Source: Doryteuthis pealeii (lineage: Eukaryota; Mollusca; Cephalopoda; Myopsida; Loliginidae). Taken from it: DNA of 64,000 nt. The translations under genes and the position numbers were made by a program. Each line of letters opens with the position of its first letter. Within the stretch, counting starts at the first letter, position 1. The notes beneath the pieces are model-generated. The model was not told where the DNA came from, ran no database searches, and saw only the letters and a program-made list of their open reading frames with translations. Of the stretch, positions 41,937 to 52,508 are shown piece by piece. The DNA is taken from contig CM042145.1 in NCBI GenBank assembly GCA_023376005.1, positions 21,297,884-21,361,883 on the forward strand, given 5' to 3'.

Positions 41937-42235
41937 TAGAGTTTTTCAACTGGTGTTCCGCGGCACACTAATGTACCATAAAGCTTCCATGGGTGTGCCG
42001 TGAGTGTCGAGGACAGTTGATCATCCTCTTATATTTTTATTCTATTACTTTATTTTTCGTTTTAATTAAATATTTTCTTGTTTTAATTATGCTACACTTG
42101 TAGCATATTTTCACTATTCCTTTTCTTTTAAAATTTAAATGATAAAATAATTATGTTTATATACTGATGGTGTACCTCGATCAATTTATTTCCCAGCTCA
42201 TTGTGCCGTGAGATGTCAAAGGTTGAAAAACTCTG
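41937..42235. mobile_element. hAT-type MITE with 8-bp target duplication
   Basis: Ends tagagtttttcaactggtg and ggttgaaaaactctg are inverted. Flanks atctatag (41929-41936) and gtctatag (42236-42243) match at 7 of 8 positions. The interior has gttccgcggcacacta and ttgtgccgtgagatgtc. Eight-base duplications and CAG-like ends are hAT hallmarks. Confidence 0.85.
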
Positions 42236-42250
42236 GTCTATAGTCTAGTA

Positions 42251-42890
42251 CAGGTGTCACCAAACTATGGCATTTTACCAGGCCCACAGACGGTACTTGA
42301 ATTTGTTTGTTAAAACATACGGAACGCAAGATGTTCTGATACCATTTAAATTTAAATATCATATTAAGTTTACTAAATCTTCATGGACTTGACTACTGTA
42401 GGTAGGTTACAAAATTCCATTCATGTGAGCATTTCACTTGTTACTTACACGATCCTGAATTTTCACTTGTTACAACTGTTTGAAAAACACAGGTAATTTT
42501 CAAAGAGCTATCGTGAAGCAATGAATAGGTCAAAGGTTATGAGACAAACATTTTTGAAAAGGACAAACCCTATATTTTCAGTATATATAAAATTTTAATA
42601 AAATTATAATTGATCCGAATGTTTAATTTCACAAATCTCACTAAACCTTTCTGCTAATGTTGCATTCTTTGATAATGTTTTGAAAATAAATAGTTTGGTT
42701 AAATTTGTTTTTGTGCATCTTATGCCAGTCAGCCATGAATATAACATGGAAAGATAAATTTTGTTTTACATCTTTTTTCTCAAAGCTTTCTTTCTGGCTA
42801 GTAAGTATTGAGCACAATAATAATGTGGCCCGTGCTCATTATTTTTTTAATTATCCAGCCCACCGTAAAAAAAGTTTGGTGATCCTTGAA
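42251..42890. mobile_element. Second hAT-like element, directly adjacent
   Basis: Starts caggtgtcaccaaactatgg and ends aaagtttggtgatccttg (inverted), flanked by ctatagtctagta at 42238-42250 and 42891-42903. Non-coding, 640 bases. The duplicated flank is longer than 8 bp because it includes the neighbour's duplication. Confidence 0.75.
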
Positions 42891-43142
42891 CTATAGTCTA
42901 GTATGTTTAACAGTTATGCCTGGCTGTATATAAACTAATAAGCATAAAAAATCCTTCCTTCAAGAAAAAAAAAACCTAGGTTTCTTTCCTTGACCAGTTA
43001 TATAAGCTAGAAAAGACAGCTGCGGAGATTTTACCAGAGTTATCTACTGAAAATGTCATGATCACAGATTCTGGCTATTGATAAAGGTTGCCCATTCTTC
43101 TTTCAACCTTTGGTTATGAATTTTGTTTGATTACTACACAAT

Positions 43143-43400
43143 GGGGCCAGGTTAGCTCAGTCGGTAGAGCGTTCGGTTAGAAACCACAAGGTTCCTAGTT
43201 TGATACCGGTCCTCGCTAAATCAGCGTATGAGTAGCACAGGGATCAGTGCAGTAAAGTAAGGAGCTGATGGTAGGTGTGGCACTCCACCTCAGATGCTAA
43301 AAACAATCTCCTTGGTCTAGCGCTATTGAAAAGGGGATAGACTACCTAGCTGTCTGGCTGATACTGACTTTAGGCCGCCCTGTCGACTTTACTTTACTTA
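43143..43400 (+). mobile_element. SINE-B, full length
   Basis: gccaggttagctcagtcggt, ttcctagtttgataccggtc, aagtaaggagctgatggtag, tttaggccgccctgtcgact. Followed by the same flank as at 28070. 42904-43142 before it is unassigned. Confidence 0.88.
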
Positions 43401-43407
43401 CTTTATA

Positions 43408-43663
43408 TATGAGGAAAAGGGGGTTGAAATGAATCCAACAGAATGAGGTAAAATAAGGAATGAAAGAACAAAACTCAGACAAAAATGTGTAGTATATTTC
43501 GCTGGTGTGACCTCAGCTTCTTCTGCTTTATTGAATTATTAGGGTCATACAAGTGTTTTATACACATGTTTTAAAACACTTGGTCTAGCGCTATTGAAAA
43601 GAGGATAGACTCCCTCGCTCACTGGCTGATACCGACTTTAGGCCGCCCGACGACTTTTTTTTA
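43408..43663 (+). mobile_element. Half foldback fused to a SINE-B 3' end
   Basis: 43408-43580 matches the left arm and loop of the foldback at 28078; at aaaacacttg it switches to gtctagcgctattgaaaaga...tttaggccgcccgacgact, a SINE-B 3' end. The right arm is missing. Confidence 0.8.
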
Positions 43664-43741
43664 CTACACAATAATACTAGAAATTGTATGAAAAACTTTT
43701 GACATTTTATAAGATTTGCTAAGTATGACACAAAACCAGGT

Positions 43742-44170
43742 GTTATATACTCATATATACCCACATCATACATCGAGTATATAATAGACAGACAGACAGA
43801 TAGACAGACAGTTAGATATATTAGATGATAATTGATTGTCTTACTTTACATTCTGCTTACTTCATCTACTCGTCTGCACACCAAGTTTTCTGATTGGGCT
43901 TACTCCTCTGCTGGGGGGGGTTGATTCTTCTCATGGCTGGACTGGACATTGCTTTTAATAATGTAATTAACAAACAAGACTTGGTTGTTTCTTGATCAAG
44001 TTTTATTTCCAAACCTGCCCATTTGATTCCGCCGCTGGGGAGTTGCGAACTCAAAGAGACATCCTCTCTGATAGGGTGCCGGCTCACATCTGACTAATTA
44101 AACTAAAACTTATTCTCACGCCTATATACCGGAAGGTCATGTGGAATGTCACTGTTGTCACTCATCAGCC
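43742..44170 (+). mobile_element. LTR-1-like repeat
   Basis: tgttatatactcatatatac start, gagtatataatagacagaca, aacaagacttggttgtttct, ctaaaacttattctcacgcc. Colinear with 56264-56690. Confidence 0.65.
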
Positions 44171-44195
44171 CCAGTAACTTTCCACAGACCGATAA

Positions 44196-44680
44196 GTCCG
44201 TTTAAACTGTCATAGGGCTGGCCTTTATCATCATCAGGGGCAGCACAAATGTCCATAATTCTCTCTTTCCAATTGTCCATATCGGTCATTGCCCCTGGAA
44301 GGTCCTACATGCGGCATCCATAATCCATACAGAGTTAGCCTAGTAACTGATAGTTGTCCGTTTAAACTGTCATAGGGCTGGACTTTATCATCATCAGGGG
44401 CAGCACAAATATCTATAATTCTCTCCCTCCAATTGTCCATATTGGTCATCACCGCCTGGAAGGTCCTCCATGCGGCATCCATAATCCATACAGAGTTAGC
44501 CTAGTAACTGATAGTTGTCCGTTTAAACTGTCATAGGGCTGGCCTTTATCATCATCAGGGGCAACACAAATATCCATAATTCTCTCCCTCCAATTGTCCA
44601 TATCGGTCATCACCCCTTGGAAGGTCCTCCATGCAGCATCCATAATCCATACAGAGCTGATTGATGTAAGTGGGCAGGTC
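44196..44680 (-). repeat. LINE 3'-end tandem repeat, 3 units of ~160 bp
   Basis: Units start at 44196, 44356 and 44517 (gtccgtttaaactgtcatag). On the minus strand each encodes the LINE C-terminus (like RMEDLPRG, DNWRERIMDI) and ends in the GATGATGATAA tail, followed by ~70 bases of non-LINE sequence. Confidence 0.9.
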
Positions 44681-45187
44681 TTAGTAGAATCTAAATAAGC
44701 AGTCACTTCAGTCAACAGGTACCACGCAGGCTCCACTAGTGTTTAGCGTTTAGTCATTTAAGTAGAATTTTAACAGCTATTTCGGTCTTTAAAGGAATGT
44801 CTTCGTTCGGACCATTTGATTGTAATGAATTATTTAGGAATTAGATTTAATTAACATCTTGATAATTAAGAAAGAAAATTTCAAATAAAAACAAATGAAT
44901 GAGTAGATGCTAATTTTGGATGTAAAGATTATTTTTGAAGCCATTTCTTTGTTCTGTCGAACTCATCCCTTACATTTTGAGTTCAAAGGGGTTTCGATCA
45001 ATATTTCTTTTGAACATTTTCTTTCTATCGTTCTTGGAGATTTCTGGTCATCATGGTAATTTTAGTTCCAGTAAAAACAAGCCAATCAATACAAGAAATA
45101 CCTTAAGCACAAGTTAATCAGAATAATTCATTGATTAATTCATTACTCATTTTTGGTTGCAGTCATAAAAATGACTCCATATTTATT
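44681..45187. other. No recognised feature
   Basis: AT-rich intronic DNA. Confidence 0.4.
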
Positions 45188-45271
45188 TCTGCTTTTTGAG
45201 ACCCGCTTACAGAACAATCCCACAATGCTTTTTGAGACCCGCTTACAGAACAATCCCACAATGCTTTTTGA
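45188..45271. repeat. 37-bp direct repeat, two copies
   Basis: gctttttgagacccgcttac then agaacaatcccacaat, repeated exactly once. Confidence 0.95.
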
Positions 45272-45337
45272 ACAACCTAAAAATAAAACATGTTCTCAAC
45301 AAATGTTAGTTACGTTAGCAGAGGTTTATTATAATAA

Positions 45338-45556
45338 CTAGCAAAAAAAAAAAAAGAAAAAAAAAAACGCCCTCCAGGCAGTGTAAAAATTAATTTTAGA
45401 AAAATTTTGTCTGAAGGTGGGAGACAAAATTTTTCAAAAATCATAAGTAAGTAAAATATCAAATTTATCAAAAGAGTAAAAAACCTAAAACAATTTGAAA
45501 TCGAAAAATTAGTTATGTCCTCCTCAAATAAAATGTTGCATGCATCTATTGATTAC
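45338..45556 (-). mobile_element. Helitron-2 3' part
   Basis: CTAG at 45338, an A-rich stretch, then the hairpin region cgccctccaggcagtgtaaa; continues like the copy at 51974 (ttgtcctcctcaaataaaat). The 5' part is replaced by a mariner remnant. Confidence 0.75.
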
Positions 45557-45935
45557 GAGGGTGAGTCAAAAAGTAATGCCATTTTGTCATAATTACCAAC
45601 ACAGGAACATGTATCAAACACCAAAATAAAGCTGGTCCTCCATGGGTCATATTCCTAATTTTCCACATAGCTAAGTCAAAAAGTAATGCCATTTTATTTA
45701 GAACTGGTATAATTACCAACACAGGAACATGTATCATACACCAAAATAAAGCTGGTCCTTTGTGGATCACATCCCTACTTCTCCACATAGTCACCGTTTC
45801 TCTCAATAGCAATATTCCACCTTCGAATGAAAATATGTATGCCTGCCATGTAAAATTTTGTTGACTGTTCTTTGAGCCACTTCTTTACTACAGATTTCAC
45901 TTATTTGTCTCACAGATTTAGCAATTTCACACTAT
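45557..45935 (-). pseudogene. mariner transposase 3' remnant, end duplicated
   Basis: On the minus strand: VKKWLKEQSTKFY, then RRWNIAIERNGDYVEK, the C-terminus of a mariner transposase (the family ends in GDYVEK). The following non-coding end, including gtgagtcaaaaagtaatgcc, is present twice (45562 and about 45668). The catalytic core is absent. Confidence 0.82.
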
Positions 45936-46248
45936 CATCTCTTCAGCCCCATGAAAGAGGGTTTGAGAGGCAAACATTATTCCAGTGATGAGGAAAATGT
46001 TTCAACCCAAAGGGTATCTTTTTTAAAGTAATTTTTTAAATGTAAACCAAAAAAAGAAATTATGATATGAAAAATTTGCATCTTTTATGGTTAGAATTAA
46101 TTTTATTCAGTGTAGCTCAAAAACTTCTTTTTTTTTTTTTTAAATGAAATAAACTATTTATAAAATGAATGAATACTGAATTTTTCCACCTACAAATAAG
46201 AACACGTTTTTAATTCTTAGCTTTTTTGTAAAAATGAATACAAATTTT

Positions 46249-46738
46249 GGGGCTCTTTGCATCCTGGCCTCCTGCCCTAAAAAACGCTAAGCAGTGCTTG
46301 CTCAAAAAACAACCCGCGCTTAAAGCATTTTTCCCCCAATTTTTTCTTGACAAGTAAATGTAAATATTTTGAGCCACCCCCTCTTTAAAATATTTTTTTA
46401 GCGGTTTGAATGTGTTTTTACAGACTAATTACTTATTTTAGTGGTTTGAAGACGTTAAAAAGTAAGCTACCACCCAGGTTTTTATCAACAAGTAAATGTA
46501 ATTATTTACCCCCTCCCCCTTAAAATATCTTTTTTTTTTTCTTGTATTTTTTAGATAAATATGACCGAATTTCAAAAATTAAAAACCCTAACCCTAAAAA
46601 CCACGAAAAAAATATTAAAAATAAAAACGTCTTCAAACAGCTAGGGACTTCAATCGTAGCGTGGGTTGTTTTTTCAGTAGGCACCACCTAGCGAATTTTA
46701 GGACAGGAGGCCGGACCATTTGTGCAAAGAGCCTCCCA
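46249..46738. mobile_element. Foldback element with telomere-like loop, ~490 bp
   Basis: Left arm ggggctctttgcatcctggc, ctcctgccctaaaaaacgct, caaaaaacaacccgcgctta is inverted to the right (gcgtgggttgttttttcagt, ttttaggacaggaggccgga, gtgcaaagagcctccc). Weaker inner pairing includes tttgaagacgtt/aacgtcttcaaa. The central part has aaccctaaccctaaaaa (46584). Confidence 0.85.
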
Positions 46739-46859
46739 ATTTTTTTTCACTGTAACTCAACAGGCCATTAAGAACCGAAATAAATTTTTTGTCATATAAG
46801 GACTTATTTCAAAATATATAATTTTATAAGGAATTTGTTAAATCTTTCCCCTTTCTCTT

Positions 46860-47665
46860 TCACTTCTTGATGTTCCTAAAATCTTTTTAGTCCCGTCATG
46901 GACCAGGTACTTCTGCTAGTTATTCATATGTTAGCATCTTTATTTTAATAAGGAATTTGCTAAATCATTTTCCTCTTACCCTTCTCTTACTCCTCTCTTC
47001 CCCTTTTCTCTCTCACTCCTTGGTGTTCCTAAAATCCTTTTAGTCATGGACCAGATACTTCTGCTAGTTATTCATATGTTAGCATTCATTTAGTCTTTGA
47101 TCATCTTACCTGTCATCTCCAACGATGATGATTGGATCATGAGGATTAAAAATCAATGTGGGTCAGTTTGGTCTTTTTCTCTTACTCCTCTCTTCCCTCT
47201 TTCTCTCTCACTCCTTGGTGTTCCTAAAATCCTTTTAGTCATGGACCAGATACTTCTGCTAGTTATTCATATGTTAGCATTCATTTAGTCTTTGATCATC
47301 TTACCTGTCATCTCCAACGATGATGATTGGATCATGAGGATTAAAATCAATGTGGGTCAGTTTGGTCTTTTTTCTCTTACTCCTCTCTTCCTCTTTCTCT
47401 CTCACTCCTTGGTGTTCCTAAAATCCTTTTAGTCTGGTCATGGACCAGGTACTTCTGCTAGTTATTCATATGTTAGCATTCATTTAGTCTTTGATCATCT
47501 TACCTGTCATCTCCAACGATGATGATTGGCTCATGAGGATTAAAATCAATGTGGGTCAGTTTGGTCTTTTTCTCTTACTCCTCTCTTCCCTCTTTCTCTC
47601 TCATTCCTTGGTGTTCCTAAAATCCTTTTAGTCTGGTCATGGACCAGGTACTTCTGCTAGTATTT
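46860..47665. repeat. Tandem repeat, ~195-bp unit, 4-5 copies
   Basis: Unit contains ctccttggtgttcctaaaat, catggaccagatacttctgc, attcatatgttagcattcat, catctccaacgatgatgatt. Complete copies start near 47041, 47236, 47430 and 47630; a diverged, shorter one starts near 46890. Confidence 0.92.
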
Positions 47666-48144
47666 ATGTGTGAATACGTTATATATATGTGTGAATGTGT
47701 GTGAGTCCATCAAGAGAGAGAAAGAGGGGGGCAGGTAGACAGGTAGGTAGAGAGGGGTAAATTATATATATAGAGAGGAGGTAGGCAGGTGGATAGAGGG
47801 GGGTAAAATTACCTAATTTATTGCATGCAGTTTCATGAATTTTTCATTTAGTGAATAAAATACTTTCTGCTTAATTAAAAAACAACATTTTTAAAACTAA
47901 TAAATCAAATATTTTAATTCATTTTTTAAATCATTAAAATCAAAAGAAAGAAATGTTTTTTTTTGTCCTCATATATTTATATATAAGAATTTATTTAGAT
48001 TTTAAATTTTCTTGTAGGCATATTTTATTCAAGTTGATAGACAAGAATTTAGAGTTGAATTTTTTTTAACTATATGACACAACGATTCATTAAAAAAAAA
48101 AAAAATGTTAATTCAGCCTGATGATATAATATGAATATTAATAA
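47666..48144. other. Unassigned, with a short GA-rich repeat
   Basis: gaggtaggcaggtggataga-like words around 47710-47810; otherwise AT-rich. Confidence 0.4.
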
Positions 48145-48987
48145 CTAGCAAATATATGTATCCTCCGGGTATAAATATAAATATAATATATAAATAGAAA
48201 TGCCTGTTATTAGTAGGTAGATATGATCAACAGTATTTTTAGTTTGGTTTAGTTTTGTTTTACAGCATATCAACCTCAGTGGGTCATTTAATGTTGATAA
48301 AGTTTTGAAATAAATCAATTCTTAATGGATAATACAATTTTTTTATCAACTCATGTTTTTCTATTTAACCCATAGATGGGACCCTAACAGGTGCTACCAC
48401 TCCAGGTCAGAGTGGACCAGGGAGCAATGGTGATGAAGGGGTGCTCCACATTCCCCAAACCTCCAAAACTGGAACCTCACCATCAGATAGAGTTTAACGT
48501 CATTCCCAGAACATGTAGACCCTCAGTCACCGCCTTCTAGCACCCATATGATAAAAAGGGGTTGGGGCTTGCCATAAGGGCAATAGGGTTGGGAAAATCA
48601 TATAGGTGCTAGGGCTTGACGTGACCAGCCGATTGATTGGAGGGGGCCTCTCCGACCGACCGTCTAGACTAAAAAAGGGTCTAAGTGGAGTATTGCATGT
48701 CATTGACTGCTCCTCCACCTGGACTATCCTTAAGCATCACAGGTCGCCACCCACGGCCAACAGGTGGCCCCATTTAGGGGAGTCTTACCCCTCTGCAGAG
48801 GTGCAGTCGGTGCATTCTAACGCCCCAGCCGACAGGGCGGTCAACAGTATTAATAATGTAAAACAATTAAATAAAAATTAGAATCATGGAGAATATTACG
48901 TTAATAACTAAGGGAATTGTGAATTGAGTAGTAATATAGTTTTGGTTACAGACGAAAAAAAAACACACAATCTCCATTATAATAAGA
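48145..48987 (-). mobile_element. Helitron-1, internally deleted, carrying RP1
   Basis: CTAG at 48145-48148, decayed hairpin tatcctccgggtata, minus-strand TC start at 48987. Interrupted by a complete RP1 with an 11-bp duplication of Helitron sequence. Confidence 0.9.
48238..48840 (-). mobile_element. RP1 retroposon, complete, with target duplication
   Basis: Bounded by tcaacagtatt at 48227-48237 and 48841-48851. On the minus strand it begins ccgccctgtcggctggggcg, has ctgcacctctgcagagggg (a short palindrome), and ends with the tail cactgaggttgatatgctgt then (A/C)-rich aaaacaaaactaaacc. It defines RP1 as about 600 bases. No long open frame and no obvious pol III boxes. Confidence 0.92.
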
Positions 48988-49254
48988 TATTTAAAGATTT
49001 CGACTGTCTGCTTCAGTTTCCATTGTTGGGTACAAAAAGGTAATAAAGTTAATTTTAATTAGTTGGTTGACTTAGAGGCCTCCTAACGTGGTACACATAT
49101 GAACAAACAACTCCGAACATGATTTACAATAGAATAATTTGACCTTACCCTCTCTCTCTGAAAAAGAACCCACAGGTCTAGAAAGAAATAAACAACCTCT
49201 TTGTGACTATACAACTTGTGTATGTTGTTTCTGAACTAACGACTACTACTACTA

Positions 49255-49740
49255 ACGACTATGACTACAACTCAACTTGCGGTCCTATGCAACAGTCACA
49301 AATGGAGTTTCTGCCTTTCAGTGATTGATGGACGAACTCGTTGATGATGAGAGGCTTGAGAACACATTTCATAACTAGCACTTATAAGTGCCAGTCATGT
49401 TCAAGCTGAACACGACAAACATGTGCAAAAGTTTTTGGAAATCTATAGCGACTGACAGCTGATGCTTAATGATGCCAAGTCTGTAAAATCGGTATCTTCT
49501 ATTAATGTTCTTGGCTACTGTGTAGAGAATGGAACAATCAAACCAGACCCAGAGAGGATGTGCCCACTACAAGAATTAACCACCACCTCCTCCTCCTCTT
49601 AGAATTAGATATTTGAGAAGAGTCCAAAGATGTTCACGTATTATGCCAAACGAATACCAAACAATTCAGATGTAATACGACTTTGAATAAAAAGCAGGAC
49701 ATTCCAACTTGTGCTCTTTCTTGTAGCTCTATGACTGATC
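49255..49740 (+). pseudogene. Gypsy-type LTR retrotransposon pol remnant
   Basis: Translated with frame changes: YATVTNGVSAFQ and LMDELVDDERLE (reverse-transcriptase palm), LGYCVENGTIKPDPERM (the segment after the palm typical of Gypsy-type polymerases), MFTYYAKRIPNNSD (start of the connection/RNase H region). Stops and shifts make it inactive. 48988-49254 upstream has no firm assignment. Confidence 0.75.
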
Positions 49741-49822
49741 GATGAATGTATGTCATTTGTCATGGAGTGAGATGCATCATTTTGCAGTATTGAAACAAGG
49801 CCAGTTGTCTTGATGTCAAGAA

Positions 49823-50087
49823 TGTCTCAGTATGCATTATATACTAGTAAAAAAACACCCTCCGGGCAGTGTAAAAAATAAAACCTGTGTAGCCAAATGA
49901 TAATAATAATAATGCAGGTTATGTTGTTAGTAGGATTATTTTTTTTTAATATTCAGAGATAAAAAAGATTGTATTGAAAGAGTATATAGTTATTTATTAA
50001 GAATGTTTCAGTATGCATTATATGGACTAGTAAAAAAAACACCCTCCGGGCAGTGTAAACAATAAAACCTGTGTAGCCAAATGATAA
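49823..50087 (-). mobile_element. Helitron-2 3' ends, tandemly duplicated
   Basis: tcagtatgcattatatactag then aacaccctccgggcagtgta (CTAG at 49844) recurs at 50027 as tatggactag / aacaccctccgggcagtgta. Both continue aaaacctgtgtagccaaatg. The second copy is split by Helitron-1. Confidence 0.85.
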
Positions 50088-50715
50088 TCTTATTATAATG
50101 GAGATTGTGTGTTTTTCTCTCTGTAACCGAAACTATATTACTAATCAAGTCACAATTCCCTTAGTTATTTATATCACATTCTCAATGATTTTATTTTTAT
50201 TTAAACCTCAATTATTAATAAAATTGTTTTACATTATTAATACTGTTAACCATATCTACATACTAATAACATGCAATTATATTTATATGTACAACAAAAT
50301 AGCGGTTTACAGTGTGAATGGGAAGGCTAATTTGCATATTGATATTAAAAATGTGATTTTAATAAATATGTGCTTAGTATTATTGATTTCTAACTGTTTG
50401 GTTTTATTATAATGAATATAAGCAAACATTTCTTCAATAAATCTTAAATGAAATCCGTTAACAAGAAAAAATAACTGTCATTTTATTCTTCACTTCCTCT
50501 TTTAACTAAATACTTAAATTAGAAAAAATAACAATAAAAGACAAGAGTGATGGAAGAGTAAGATTCAGTTGTTCTATTTTTCGATTATACCACCCTCTGT
50601 TTCAAATCTTTTTATCTGCATTCTTATTTAGTTTCATAGCCTTTCTAATTTAATATGATATATTATTACATTAAAACTTAAATACTTGCACCCGGAGGGT
50701 GCATATATTTGCTAG
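50088..50715 (+). mobile_element. Helitron-1, complete, with an empty sister site
   Basis: TC start 50088, hairpin gcacccggagggtgc (50688-50702), CTAG end 50712-50715. The sister duplication at 49905-49925 reads aaatgataa directly joined to taataataatgca, showing that this insertion added no target duplication. 628 bases. Confidence 0.95.
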
Positions 50716-50740
50716 TAATAATAATGCAGATTATGTTGTT

Positions 50741-51180
50741 CGTAAGTCTAGAAGGAAAAAAAAAATAGAGGGGGGAAATAAATATTCAACTCAAAAGGTC
50801 CTTGTTGAGGGAGGGGGCAAAAAGAAGCGAGTCAAACGCCTTCTCAACAATATCATCTACAACAATGTCGTCGTCTTCATCAAAAGTTTTAGCAGCTGAA
50901 AATCGCAACTCGCTTCCTGCCGATACCCCACTTCTACTTATTCTACTGTTTCCTCTTAACATCCGGGTGTCTGCGCCCCACACACAAGACTGTCTGAGCA
51001 CCTGGCGCTTACATACGGGACTGTAGCATCTCGACTTTGGTGCCAATGTGTCACCTATTCGCATTCTGAAGTACGCGGGTTCGATTCTACGGTCCTACTT
51101 GCCAGGCAAAGCCTAGCACGCTTCCTTCGAGAATACGGCAGGCCTTCACATTTCGCCACTCACCTCGTGTTCTCTGTCAC
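50741..51180 (+). mobile_element. 440-bp insert with tRNA-like box B
   Basis: The sister sequence near 49925-49940 reads gttgttagtaggattatt; here gttgtt and agtaggatt are separated by exactly 440 bases of GC-richer DNA. It has a box B-like cgcgggttcgattctacgg (51076-51094) and a possible pairing ggactgt/acggtcc around it. It has no recognised protein. Class unknown; possibly a tRNA-derived retroposon. Confidence 0.55.
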
Positions 51181-51234
51181 AGTAGGATTATTTTTTTAAT
51201 ATTCAGAGATAAAAAAGATTGTATTGAAAGAGCA

Positions 51235-51580
51235 GAGATTCCTGATAGGTACGCATCCTGCATCCCTGATGCACAAAAATCTAAAAGGACGCAGTTAAAT
51301 CGTATCAATGCTTCCCAGCGTTTTTTCTTTTTCTTTCCTCACCATTTCAAGCTAACTATAAATACATTTCAATAGTTTCTTAGAAATGAATTACACAGGA
51401 TAGATTACAAGGTAGGAGTTATCCGCTTTAGTTGTTTCCCCAGATCATAAATAAAAACCTTACAATTTGTTAAGAAAGTTTAGTTGGATCCATAAAATTT
51501 TCCAGGGGACTCATTCAAAGCAAATATGTGCATCCCAGGATGCACTAAATCAAAAACCTATCAGCATCACTGAAAGAGTA
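51235..51580 (+). repeat. Dispersed repeat, uninterrupted copy
   Basis: Matches 15770-15925 plus 16440-16585: ctgatgcacaaaaatctaaa, taaatacatttcaatagttt, tagttgtttccccagatcat, tatcagcatcactgaa. It contains a small palindrome gtgcatcccaggatgcac. Confidence 0.6.
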
Positions 51581-51607
51581 TATATAAATGATTTATATGC
51601 TATAGGT

Positions 51608-51888
51608 ATTGAAGAATAATCAAGCTAAGTTCCAATTACCATTGAATTGGGAAGACACGGCAACAAGCGGTTGTAACTTAATACAATCCCGTCCTGTCGT
51701 AATTCCACTGCAGAATGACAGGGTGTTTATAAAACTCCACAATATCATAGAAACCAAGCAGCCAATCAGAACTCAGGGAATGGAATCACCCAAATGCATG
51801 AATGGACTATTCTTGATTTCTATAAATACCAACTGTCTTGGACACTGCTTCAGTTGTACTTAGCTAGTTGCTGTTATTCAAACCAACA
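51608..51888 (+). repeat. LTR-like dispersed repeat, copy 2
   Basis: Inverse of 2648-2950. Promoter-like elements on +: agccaatcagaactcaggg (CCAAT) and tttctataaataccaact (TATA). Ends caaaccaaca. No target duplication could be fixed. Confidence 0.55.
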
Positions 51889-51973
51889 GTAGACTAACTG
51901 ACCTCAATAGGTATATTATATCATATATAAATTGACTTAAAAGATACTAAATTGATGATCTTCTTTACTTTCA

Positions 51974-52508
51974 CTAGTAACAAAAAACACCCTCTGGGCT
52001 GTGTAAAAGTAAATTTTTGAAAGATATTGCCTGAGGGGTAAAATTTCAATGTCAAAGGATTTGTATCATAAGTAAAATAATCACATTTATTGAAGGAGTA
52101 AAAAAAAAATATAAAAAAATTAAAAAAAACAATCTGAAATGGAAACTTTGTCTTGTCCCTCTCAAATAAAATGTTGGGTTCACCTATTAATTATTAATAA
52201 AATAATTATTTTGAATATTTTGCACATAAATTTTACTCAAAATCGTAGGTATCTATTTATTTGTAAACTTTTTAGTTAACTTCTTGTTACTATAAAAAAG
52301 AGCGAGAATAAAAAAAAAACAATTTTTAAAATTGTTTACTCAAATGCTGAGTGTATATAACACAGGATTGTTTTTATTCTATGTGTTTTTGACTATGAAT
52401 TAAATACTCATTAATCGACCTACGCAATCATCGAGAATATTGTGATGTAAGCTGTGACATAGTTTTGGTTACAGACAGAAATCCACCCAATCTCCAATAT
52501 TTAATAGA
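51974..52508 (-). mobile_element. Helitron-2, complete
   Basis: CTAG at 51974-51977, hairpin region acaccctctgggctgtgt, minus-strand TC start at 52508 (tctattaaatattggagatt). Its first 45 bases (ggagattgggtggatttctg, tctgtaaccaaaac) resemble Helitron-1, while the remainder differs. 535 bases, no coding. Confidence 0.8.

Noticed and set aside
43143..43225. Functional tRNA gene
   Set aside because: D-arm and box B are present, but acceptor and anticodon stems do not pair well, and near-identical copies continue into a common SINE body.
48018..48070. Possible exon after ttcttgtag at 48017
   Set aside because: The peptide in any frame does not match the expected EF-hand 2 continuation and there is no convincing donor.
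48606..48881. 91-codon open frame
   Set aside because: Lies inside an RP1 retroposon, and other RP1 copies do not preserve the frame.
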